Assembly: GCF_003149185.1 (NCBI RefSeq)
Contig: NZ_QGDO01000001.1
Coordinates: forward strand, 682,001 to 746,000
Length of the DNA stretch: 64,000 nt
Direction: 5' to 3'
From: Sediminitomix flava
Lineage (GTDB): Bacteria; Bacteroidota; Bacteroidia; Cytophagales; Flammeovirgaceae
Numbering within the stretch: position 1 is the first letter of the stretch; every line of letters begins with the position of its first letter. Made by a program: the position numbers and the translations under genes. Positions 19,661 to 26,682 of this stretch are shown here, one piece after another. Under the pieces are notes generated by a model that was not told the origin of the DNA, did not search any database, and saw nothing but the letters and a program-made list of their open reading frames with translations.

Positions 19661-20242
19661 ATGAAAAAATTACTAAGTTTTTTCTTCTTCATCCTAATTG
19701 CACAAGCCGCACACGCACAATCAGGAATCATTAATGTTGGACTAAAAGGAGGCATGGGATTTAGCCAAAGCAAATCTTATGACTTCGAAAATGCACAATC
19801 TTGGCATGCAGGTATTGCCGCAAGAGTCAAAATTCCATTGGTAGGCTTTTATGTTCAGCCAGAACTTTACTACAGCAGAAATGGTGGCGAATTCTCTTTT
19901 GAAGAAGCTGCTACAACAAAAGATTTCACACAAGAACGAATTGATTTACCAGTTCTTTTAGGGTTCCGAATCGGGTTAAAATCTTTAGCTGTCAGATTAA
20001 ATGCAGGACCAATGATGTCCTTTGTACTTGAAGATGGATTCAGTTCTCTTCCAGAAGTAAATGACATTAATAGCAACAACCTCGTTTGGGGTTACCAAGC
20101 AGGTGGTGGCGTAGATATTGGCAAATTCTCGATTGATGCACGCTATGAAGGAAACATCAATAAATATGTAAAATCTATAAATGGTGCCGATGTAAATGGC
20201 CGAATGAATCAAGTTGTTTTGGGACTAGGATATTGGTTCTAA
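19661..20242 (+). CDS. PorT-like outer-membrane beta-barrel protein, copy 3
   Basis: A 193-residue third member of the tandem array. The signal peptide (LLSFFFFILIAQAAHAQSG), barrel strands (VGFYVQPELYYSRNGGE, IDLPVLLGFRIGL, FSIDARYEGNINKYV) and GYWF ending are conserved. The segment after the first strand is about seven residues shorter than in the other two, so this copy has diverged most in that extracellular-loop region. A terminator follows. Confidence 0.87.
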   Translation: MKKLLSFFFFILIAQAAHAQSGIINVGLKGGMGFSQSKSYDFENAQSWHAGIAARVKIPLVGFYVQPELYYSRNGGEFSFEEAATTKDFTQERIDLPVLLGFRIGLKSLAVRLNAGPMMSFVLEDGFSSLPEVNDINSNNLVWGYQAGGGVDIGKFSIDARYEGNINKYVKSINGADVNGRMNQVVLGLGYWF

Positions 20243-20264
20243 ATCACTTAAAATTGACCTCTTC

Positions 20265-20308
20265 AAATGCGATTTTCATTTTAAATGGGAATCGCATTTT
20301 TTGTTTTT
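20265..20308 (+). terminator. Terminator after barrel copy 3
   Basis: AAATGCGATT (20265-20274) pairs with AATCGCATTT (20290-20299) in a perfect 10-bp stem followed by T-rich sequence. Confidence 0.85.
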
Positions 20309-20358
20309 TTGTTTTTAAACTATATCAAATTCTAAGTAATTTAAAGAATCACTTTTTA

Positions 20359-20802
20359 ATGATAAGAATGAAAGTTTTCAAAAACATCATGGCAGTCCTT
20401 GTCGGGCTTGTCATTGGAAGTGCAGTCAATATAGGACTTATCGTAATTGGTCCTTCAATCATTCCTCCTCCAGAAGGCTTTGATGCTATTGATGTGGAAA
20501 GTCTTGCAGAAGGAATACACCTTTTCAAGCCAAAACACTTTTTATTCCCGTTCTTGGCACAAGCACTCGGTACTTTTACAGGGGCTTTATTAGCTTATTT
20601 ACTAGCTGCTACTTATAAAAGGACATTTGCTTTCGCTATCGGATTTCTTTTCTTATTGGGAGGCATTGCGAGTATTATCAGCCTTGAATCACCCATGTGG
20701 TTCACATTAACAGACCTCATTTTTGCATATGTTCCAATGGCTTGGCTCGGAACCTTGGTCGGGAAACATCTTTTAAATAAAAAACATGCTAGAAATTATT
20801 GA
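20359..20802 (+). CDS. Small integral membrane protein of unknown function
   Basis: About 147 residues with four predicted membrane helices (IMAVLVGLVIGSAVNIGLIV, FLFPFLAQALGTFTGALLAY, FAFAIGFLFLLGGIASII, LIFAYVPMAWLGTLVG) and a basic C-terminus. The open frame extends upstream through the preceding terminator, so I place the start at ATG 20359, or at ATG 20368 (MKVFKNIM). I recognise this as a family of short Bacteroidota membrane proteins without an assigned function. The 3' end overlaps a small downstream frame. Confidence 0.75.
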   Translation: MIRMKVFKNIMAVLVGLVIGSAVNIGLIVIGPSIIPPPEGFDAIDVESLAEGIHLFKPKHFLFPFLAQALGTFTGALLAYLLAATYKRTFAFAIGFLFLLGGIASIISLESPMWFTLTDLIFAYVPMAWLGTLVGKHLLNKKHARNY

Positions 20803-20959
20803 ATTCATATTTGAAGTCTTAGCAGCTACATCCACTTCAAGTTTAAAGCCTGCCATTAAAATCATTATATTTTTTACATTTATTCTACTTATTATAAATG
20901 ATTATAGAAATCAAAAAAGTCCTCCCAATATGCAGATTGAGAGGACTCAAATTATTTAA
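20786..20959 (+). CDS. Possible 57-residue single-TM protein overlapping the upstream gene
   Basis: An ATG at 20786 opens a 57-codon frame that overlaps the end of the preceding membrane protein by 17 nt. The product starts MLEIIEFIFEVLAA, has one strongly hydrophobic helix (AIKIIIFFTFILLIIN) and a charged tail. The overlap would allow translational coupling. Against it, the last codons run through a terminator hairpin (20918-20947), and no homologue is known to me. Treat as a candidate only. Confidence 0.35.
   Translation: MLEIIEFIFEVLAATSTSSLKPAIKIIIFFTFILLIINDYRNQKSPPNMQIERTQII
20918..20947. terminator. Bidirectional terminator between converging genes
   Basis: AGTCCTC (20918-20924) pairs with GAGGACT (20941-20947), preceded by an A run and followed by AT-rich DNA. 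It lies 22 nt beyond the icmF stop codon on the minus strand. Confidence 0.65.
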
Positions 20960-20969
20960 TAAAATTCGA

Positions 20970-23900
20970 TTACATATTTCTACGGTATTGCCCGCCTACT
21001 TCAAATAGTGCATTTGTAATTTGACCTAGTGAACATACTTTTACAGCATCCATCAGTGCCTCAAAAGTATTTCCGTTTTGAACAGCGATTTCTTGCAGCT
21101 TTTTCAGTGCCAACTTCCCTGCTTCTTCATTTGATTTTTGAAGACCTTGAAGAGAACTAATCTGTGCTTCTTTTTCTTCAGTGGTCGAACGAATCACTTC
21201 CTCTGGAATAACCGTTGGCGAACCTTCTTTTGAAAGGAATGTATTCACCCCAATAATCGGGAATTGACCATTGTGTTTCAAATGCTCATAATACATTGAT
21301 TCTTCTTGAATCTTCGAACGCTGATACATGGTTTCCATCGCTCCTAAAACACCTCCACGTTCCGTAATTCTATCAAACTCCGTAAGCACAGCTTCTTCCA
21401 CTAAGTCTGTCAATTCTTCAATGATAAATGAACCTTGAAGCGGATTTTCATTCTTAGCTAGTCCCAATTCTTTATTGATAATCAACTGAATAGCCATCGC
21501 TCTACGCACAGACTCTTCTGTAGGAGTTGTAATTGCTTCATCGTAAGCGTTGGTATGCAAAGAGTTACAGTTGTCGTAAATAGCATACAGTGCTTGTAGC
21601 GTTGTTCGAATATCGTTGAAAGCAATTTCTTGCGCATGAAGTGATCTACCCGAAGTCTGAATGTGGTATTTCAGTTTCTGCGAACGCGAGTTTGCACCAT
21701 ATTTCAATTTCATGGCTTTTGCCCAAATTCTACGAGCTACACGTCCGATTACGGCATATTCTGGGTCAATACCATTTGAGAAGAAGAAAGAGAAATTCGG
21801 AGCAAAATCATCGATATTCATTCCTCTACTCAAGTAGTATTCTACAAAAGTGAAACCATTTGAAAGCGTCAATGCCAATTGAGTAATTGGGTTAGCACCA
21901 GCCTCTGCGATGTGGTATCCAGAAATAGAAACCGAGTAGAAATTCTTGACTTTCGAATCAATGAAATACTGCTGTAAATCTCCCATTAAACGAAGTGAGA
22001 ATTCAGTAGAGAAAATACAGGTATTTTGCGCTTGATCTTCTTTGAGGATATCTGCTTGAACGGTACCTCTTACTTTCGTAAGTGTTTCAGCCTTTATTTT
22101 TTCATAGACCTCTTTTGGTAAAACTTGATCTCCTGTTACCCCCAAAAGCATCAAACCAAGACCATCATTTCCTTTTGGCAATTCACCAATATATTTTGGT
22201 CTCTCAACACCTTTTTCTTTATAGATTGCTTCTATTTTTTGCTCAACTTCAGCTTCCAATCCATTGGCTTTGATATACAATTCACATTGCTGATCAATTG
22301 CCGTATTCATAAAGAAAGCGGTCATGGCTGCCGCAGGCCCGTTTATGGTCATGGAAACCGATGTATTTGGAGCAGAAAGATCAAAGCCCGAATACAACTT
22401 CTTGGCATCATCTAGAGAGCAAACGTTTACTCCAGAGTTTCCGATTTTACCATAAATATCTGGTCTGTGGTCTGGGTCTTCACCATAAAGTGTCACCGAA
22501 TCAAATGCTGTTGAAAGGCGATTTGCTGGTTGACCAAACGATAGATAATGGAAACGCTTGTTTGTTCTTTCTGGGTTTCCTTCTCCAGCAAACATACGAG
22601 TAGGATCTTCACCTTCACGTTTGAATGGGAATACGCCTGCCGTATATGGAAAATGTCCTGGTACATTTTCTTGTGCGCACCATTTCAGAATATCACCCCA
22701 AGCCGTATATTTTGGCAATACCACTTTTGGTATTTTAGAATGAGAAAGCGATTCCGAGTAGGTTTTCATTCTGATTTCTTTATCTCTTACTTTAAAGATA
22801 AATTCATCAGCAGCGTATTGAGATTTCAACTCAGTCCATCCTTCCAAAACTTTCAGATGCTCGATGTTGAGTTGTTGTTTTAGGCTTACAGCTTTTGCTT
22901 CCAAGTGTTTCAACAAATCTTGATCTTCATCTTTCAAAAGATCAATAGTTTGTAACACACTCTGATAAGCATTGGCTATTTCTGCCTGTTTATTTATTTC
23001 TTGGTCATAACGACGGTTAGACTCTGAAATTTCGGATAAATAACGTGTTCTATTTGGAGGAATGATGTAGTGCTTTTCAGACTGTTCTTGCACTAGAGAA
23101 AACGAACTATCCCATCCTAAACCGAACTTTTCATTCAGTTTATCGACAATTGCTCTGAAAAGTTGATTTGTGCCTGGATCATTGAACTGACTTGCAATAG
23201 TACCATAAATTGGCATTTCATCTTCCGCAGTTTCCCAAAGCTGATGATTGCGTTGGTATTGCTTTTTCACCGCTTTAAGTGCATCCAAAGCCCCTCTTTT
23301 GTCGAGCTTATTGACCGCTACCAAATCTGCAAAATCAAGCATATCGATTTTCTCAAGCTGAGTCTGTGCCCCAAATTCTGGCGTCATTACATAAAGCGAT
23401 ACATCAGAATGATCTACAATCTCTGTTCCCGATTGTCCGATACCCGAAGTCTCCAAAATCACAAGATCAAACTGAGCAATTTTTAAGATATCTAAGGTCT
23501 CTTGTACATTCTGAGCAATTGAAACATTGGTCTGACGAGTAGCCAAAGAACGCATATATACACGATCACTATTTATGGCATTCATTCGGATTCTATCTCC
23601 GAGCAATGCTCCACCTGTTTTTCTTTTAGATGGATCAACAGATACAATCGCAATCTTTTTATCTTCAAAATCCATCAGAAAACGACGGATCAATTCATCT
23701 ACCAAACTCGATTTACCAGCACCTCCTGTACCTGTAATTCCGAGTACAGGCACTTTTACATCTTCTACCAACTTCAGAATATCTGTCAGTTGTGATTTAT
23801 TATTTTCAGATGCAGAAATGACACGTCCAAGACTTGCTTGTTCTTTGGTTTTGAATTTCTCTAATTCTCCATTCAGATTGATGCCTGTCGGATAATCACA

Positions 23901-24335
23901 ACGCTCTAGAATGTCATTGATCATTCCTTGCAATCCCATTTCACGACCATCATCTGGGGAGTAAATTCTTGTGACACCATATTCGTGTAATTCATCAATT
24001 TCTGTTGGAAGAATCGTACCTCCTCCTCCTCCGAAGATTTTGATATGCCCACAGTTGTTTTCTTGAAGTAGGTCATACATGAATTTGAAATACTCCACAT
24101 GTCCTCCTTGGTAAGAAGTAATCGCGATCGCTTGTACATCTTCTTGAATTGCACAATTCACAATTTCTTCCACTGATCGGTTGTGTCCTAAGTGGATAAC
24201 TTCAGCTCCCGAACTTTGCATGATACGGCGCATGATATTAATAGCTGCATCGTGCCCATCAAAAAGTGAACCTGCGGTTACAATCCTAATTTTATGCTTA
24301 GGCTGATACACTGTTGTTTGTTGACTGACTTGCAT
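20970..24335 (-). CDS. icmF: IcmF: fused isobutyryl-CoA mutase with G-protein chaperone
   Basis: A 1121-residue adenosylcobalamin-dependent acyl-CoA mutase in the fused IcmF order. The N-terminal B12-binding domain has D26-G-H-D-A-A with His28 as the lower cobalt ligand. A MeaI-type GTPase follows, with P-loop GTGGAGKSS (202-210). The C-terminal substrate-binding barrel shows [14 protein letters not shown] and [11 protein letters not shown]. Phe in GVFPF, where methylmalonyl-CoA mutases have Tyr, favours isobutyryl/n-butyryl-CoA (or isovaleryl/pivalyl-CoA) interconversion over methylmalonyl-CoA. The GTPase loads and protects the cofactor. It would act in branched-chain acyl-CoA catabolism. 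No other pathway gene is adjacent. Confidence 0.93.
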   Translation of the reverse strand: MQVSQQTTVYQPKHKIRIVTAGSLFDGHDAAINIMRRIMQSSGAEVIHLGHNRSVEEIVNCAIQEDVQAIAITSYQGGHVEYFKFMYDLLQENNCGHIKIFGGGGGTILPTEIDELHEYGVTRIYSPDDGREMGLQGMINDILERCDYPTGINLNGELEKFKTKEQASLGRVISASENNKSQLTDILKLVEDVKVPVLGITGTGGAGKSSLVDELIRRFLMDFEDKKIAIVSVDPSKRKTGGALLGDRIRMNAINSDRVYMRSLATRQTNVSIAQNVQETLDILKIAQFDLVILETSGIGQSGTEIVDHSDVSLYVMTPEFGAQTQLEKIDMLDFADLVAVNKLDKRGALDALKAVKKQYQRNHQLWETAEDEMPIYGTIASQFNDPGTNQLFRAIVDKLNEKFGLGWDSSFSLVQEQSEKHYIIPPNRTRYLSEISESNRRYDQEINKQAEIANAYQSVLQTIDLLKDEDQDLLKHLEAKAVSLKQQLNIEHLKVLEGWTELKSQYAADEFIFKVRDKEIRMKTYSESLSHSKIPKVVLPKYTAWGDILKWCAQENVPGHFPYTAGVFPFKREGEDPTRMFAGEGNPERTNKRFHYLSFGQPANRLSTAFDSVTLYGEDPDHRPDIYGKIGNSGVNVCSLDDAKKLYSGFDLSAPNTSVSMTINGPAAAMTAFFMNTAIDQQCELYIKANGLEAEVEQKIEAIYKEKGVERPKYIGELPKGNDGLGLMLLGVTGDQVLPKEVYEKIKAETLTKVRGTVQADILKEDQAQNTCIFSTEFSLRLMGDLQQYFIDSKVKNFYSVSISGYHIAEAGANPITQLALTLSNGFTFVEYYLSRGMNIDDFAPNFSFFFSNGIDPEYAVIGRVARRIWAKAMKLKYGANSRSQKLKYHIQTSGRSLHAQEIAFNDIRTTLQALYAIYDNCNSLHTNAYDEAITTPTEESVRRAMAIQLIINKELGLAKNENPLQGSFIIEELTDLVEEAVLTEFDRITERGGVLGAMETMYQRSKIQEESMYYEHLKHNGQFPIIGVNTFLSKEGSPTVIPEEVIRSTTEEKEAQISSLQGLQKSNEEAGKLALKKLQEIAVQNGNTFEALMDAVKVCSLGQITNALFEVGGQYRRNM

Positions 24336-24561
24336 GTTTTCGTTGTGTTAATGTTAGTACGTGGTTTAAAAAATTATATGTGTTTATAGTTTATACTCTT
24401 TTCCGACGATTTCGGTTTATAAATATACAATACACAGTATTGTAAATAATCGTTAAGCACTCAATATTATAACAATTTTTCTAGATGAAATTAAAAATCA
24501 TGTTGTTTTCTTCTTTTCCTTATTGATTTAGAACTAAATACGAGGGCAAAAGAAAACGACT

Positions 24562-24680
24562 GTGACTATCCTTAGAGTTAACGAAGTGATCTAAGGATTT
24601 CTCTATGAAAGAAAGAGGCGTACGCAGTTCTTTAGACTCGAAAAATCTGCAAAATGTCGAGTCTGAAGACTCTAACTCCC
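24562..24680 (-). repeat. Composite hairpin repeat, inverted copy
   Basis: This copy reads in the opposite direction to the others. ATCCTTAGA (24568-24576) pairs with TCTAAGGAT (24590-24598), followed by TTTAGACTCG and CGAGTCTGAAGACTC arms (about 24631-24672). It lacks a clear third hairpin. The next 60 bp share AC-TTCGTTAA-type segments with the neighbouring direct copy. Confidence 0.6.
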
Positions 24681-24744
24681 ATTTCTTAATTCGAAGATGC
24701 TGCACTCGCTCACTTCGTTAACTCCCCGAATAGGATACCCGAAA

Positions 24745-24901
24745 AAAATACTGTTCTTAGAGTTGCTCTAAGAACTTAAAATGATTGTAAGAGTCTCTGA
24801 CTCTATGTTTTGGCATATTTTCCGAGTCAGAGACTCTTGCTTTCATTATTAAATCCTTAGATACTGCGTTCGCACACTTCGTTAATTCTAAGGATAGTTA
24901 T
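24745..24901 (+). repeat. Composite three-hairpin repeat, best-preserved copy
   Basis: Three stems in order. A: GTTCTTAGAG (24753-24762) with CTCTAAGAAC, loop TTG. B: AAGAGTCTCTGACTC (24789-24803) with GAGTCAGAGACTCTT (24824-24838), a perfect 15-bp stem. C: ATCCTTAGA (24853-24861) with TCTAAGGAT (24887-24895). The unit begins ATACTGTTCTTAGAG and ends CTAAGGATAGTTATA, as does the copy near 45.24 kb. Confidence 0.8.
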
Positions 24902-25004
24902 AAACAAACTTGTTTTCTTATGTCCTAGAACTTAAAGGTCTAGAAACTCCAAAAATTTAAAAATCCTCTCGAATCCTATTTTGTAATCTTTTTTTCCGCT
25001 TCTT

Positions 25005-25034
25005 TTTGATTTATAAATAATACAATTACATTTG
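25005..25034 (+). promoter_or_regulatory. Bacteroidota-type promoter of the DoxX gene
   Basis: A TTTG -33 element (25005-25008) is separated by 18 nt from TACATTTG (25027-25034), matching the TAnnTTTG -7 consensus of the Bacteroidota primary sigma factor. It lies 43 nt upstream of the DoxX start codon. Confidence 0.7.
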
Positions 25035-25059
25035 TATCGCAAGCGATTTAATCGCGATA
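25035..25059 (+). promoter_or_regulatory. Dyad operator candidate over the DoxX transcription start
   Basis: GCGATT-T-AATCGC (25043-25055) is a perfect dyad nested in TATCGC (25035-25040) and GCGATA (25054-25059). It sits immediately after the -7 element, where a repressor would block initiation. No regulator gene is adjacent, so the binding protein is unknown. Confidence 0.45.
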
Positions 25060-25077
25060 ATTAAAATGAAATAAATA

Positions 25078-25518
25078 ATGAAAAGATATATTGAAACTTC
25101 AACTACACAAAAAGTATTCAGATGGCTTCTAGCTGCTGCAATGCTTTATGCAGGGATCAGTCATTTGAGTATAAATAGGGCACACTTCCAAGCACAAGTA
25201 CCGAATTGGCTTCCTATGGATAAAGACTTGGTGGTTATCCTTTCGGGGCTAGTAGAAATCGGATTGGCTTTGGCTTTAGGCTTTTGGAAGAAGCAACGCG
25301 TGTATGCTGGATGGGCTTTAGGGATTTTCTTCATCCTTATTTTCCCTGGGAATGTCTCTCAATATATCAATGGTATCGATGCTTTCGGGGTATTAAACTC
25401 TGACACTGCTCGACTTACTCGACTATTCTTTCAGCCTGTATTAGTAGCTTGGGCTTTGTGGTCTGCGGGTTCTTGGACTGCTTGGAAAACACGAAATGAG
25501 CTAGTTGTACCCCAATAA
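25078..25518 (+). CDS. DoxX family membrane protein
   Basis: A 146-residue protein with four membrane helices and the DoxX-like pattern of a first helix ending AMLYAGISHL, then a hydrophobic ILSGLVEIGLALALGFW helix. It may act with redox partners at the inner membrane; family members are poorly characterised, with some linked to thiol or oxidative stress. It precedes a nitroreductase gene on the same strand by 104 bp, supporting a redox-related role. A good promoter and an operator-like dyad precede it. Confidence 0.82.
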   Translation: MKRYIETSTTQKVFRWLLAAAMLYAGISHLSINRAHFQAQVPNWLPMDKDLVVILSGLVEIGLALALGFWKKQRVYAGWALGIFFILIFPGNVSQYINGIDAFGVLNSDTARLTRLFFQPVLVAWALWSAGSWTAWKTRNELVVPQ

Positions 25519-25622
25519 AGAAATAATTCAAAATTATTTACAACTAAATCTAAACAACGTTATTTATTTACACGTTATCTATATCGTTGTTCAAAAATTG
25601 ATAAACATTAAAAAACTATATA

Positions 25623-26255
25623 ATGGAATTACTAAACAAACTTAACTGGAGATACGCTACGAAAGCGATGAACGGTCAGACTGTAGAGCAAGAAAAACTT
25701 GATAACATTCTTGAGGCTATTTCTTTATCTCCAACTTCAAGTGGACTTCAGCCATTCGAAGTATTAGTAATTACGAACCAAGAAATTAAAGAAAAAATTA
25801 AGCCTGTTTCTTGGAATCAGTCAGTAGTAACAGACTGCTCTCACCTATTGGTATTTGCAGCATGGGATACTTACACAGAAGATCGTATCAATAGAATGTT
25901 TGATTTGGTAAACGATGTTCGTGGATTCAAAAACGAAGGTTGGGAAAACTACCGTCAGATGCTTTTAGGGACTTACCCACAAAGAGATGCTGAAGAAAAC
26001 TTCAACCATGCCGCTAAACAAGCCTACATTGCATTCTCACAAGCAATTGCAGCAGCAGCTTTTGAAGGTGTAGACTGTACTCCATTGGAAGGTTTCGATC
26101 CTGAAGCTGTAGATGAAATCTTAGGTTTGAGAGAAAAAGGTCTTAGAAGCTGTGTAATGCTTCCTATCGGATACAGAGATGCTGATAACGACTGGTTGGT
26201 AAATCTTAAGAAGGTAAGAAAACCAAAAGATGAATTAGTGACTGTAATTGACTAA
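25623..26255 (+). CDS. Nitroreductase family FMN oxidoreductase (NfsB-like)
   Basis: A 210-residue nitroreductase-fold protein. The FMN phosphate and ribityl-binding N-terminus is seen in LNWRYATKAMNG and LSPTSSGLQPFEVLVI, where family members have RRSxR and PSSxNxQPW. The C-terminal LREKGLRSCVMLPIGYRD corresponds to the conserved G-x-x-LPIGYR region. Such enzymes reduce quinones, nitro compounds or flavins using NAD(P)H. The gene follows DoxX and ends at its own terminator. The physiological substrate cannot be inferred. Confidence 0.9.
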   Translation: MELLNKLNWRYATKAMNGQTVEQEKLDNILEAISLSPTSSGLQPFEVLVITNQEIKEKIKPVSWNQSVVTDCSHLLVFAAWDTYTEDRINRMFDLVNDVRGFKNEGWENYRQMLLGTYPQRDAEENFNHAAKQAYIAFSQAIAAAAFEGVDCTPLEGFDPEAVDEILGLREKGLRSCVMLPIGYRDADNDWLVNLKKVRKPKDELVTVID

Positions 26256-26682
26256 TTCAGGACACCCTATTATTTAAAATTTTAAAACCACTTGTTCTCA
26301 TAGTAGGGCAAGTGTTTTTTTTATGCTAAAAACACCTCTCCTTAACCCAAAAAAGAAGATTAACCGCATATTTTCTGACTAAAAAGAAAAAATAGAATAC
26401 ACTATTATCTTAATTTAAAGATATACTTGACTTCCATTTGACAAAAAACTGAAAAAATAGTCGTTTACAATTAAAGGATTGAATATCAATTTTTAGGAGA
26501 AATTAATAAATGAAGTTTAATTTTTATTTTTTTTATCTAACATATAAAAACATTAAGCTTTAGTTCATTTAAAGGCAACTTATAAGCCACCAAAAGGAAA
26601 TAACAGCCCCGTATGTTTGCAATGTGTTATAACAATAAACACAATTAGCGAATAACTTTATTACATACTGATTTTTAAAGAA
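26256..26682. other. Gap with terminator and long leader of the TonB receptor gene
   Basis: A terminator occupies 26289-26322. The rest is a very A/T-rich leader. A 17-codon frame (MKFNFYFFYLTYKNIKL, from 26510) follows an AGGAGA sequence, but I see no reason to call it a gene. Confidence 0.5.
26289..26322 (+). terminator. Terminator of the nitroreductase gene
   Basis: CACTTG (26289-26294) pairs with CAAGTG (26309-26314), immediately followed by eight T residues. Confidence 0.75.

Larger units (their letters stand above)
24336..25077. other. Gene-free region carrying two composite hairpin repeats
   Basis: 742 bp without a convincing gene; a 61-codon minus-strand frame at 24520-24705 lies inside repeat DNA. 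It contains an inverted repeat unit (about 24562-24680), a direct unit (about 24745-24901) and the promoter of the DoxX gene at the right end. Confidence 0.65.

Noticed and set aside
20233-20358. Longer N-terminus of the small membrane protein gene.
   Set aside because: The extra 42 codons cross the terminator of the preceding gene, so the start is placed at 20359 or 20368.
24520-24705. A 61-codon minus-strand frame upstream of icmF.
   Set aside because: It lies in the composite repeat and its sequence follows the palindromes, with no domain or credible start context.
24745-24901. CRISPR or integron attC interpretation of the composite hairpin unit.
   Set aside because: There are no regularly spaced identical repeats with spacers, and no attC core sites or adjacent cassette gene; copies are scattered between genes.
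26510-26563. A 17-codon frame with an AGGAGA sequence before the TonB receptor.
   Set aside because: It is very short, A/T-biased and unsupported by any conserved feature; it is more likely leader DNA.
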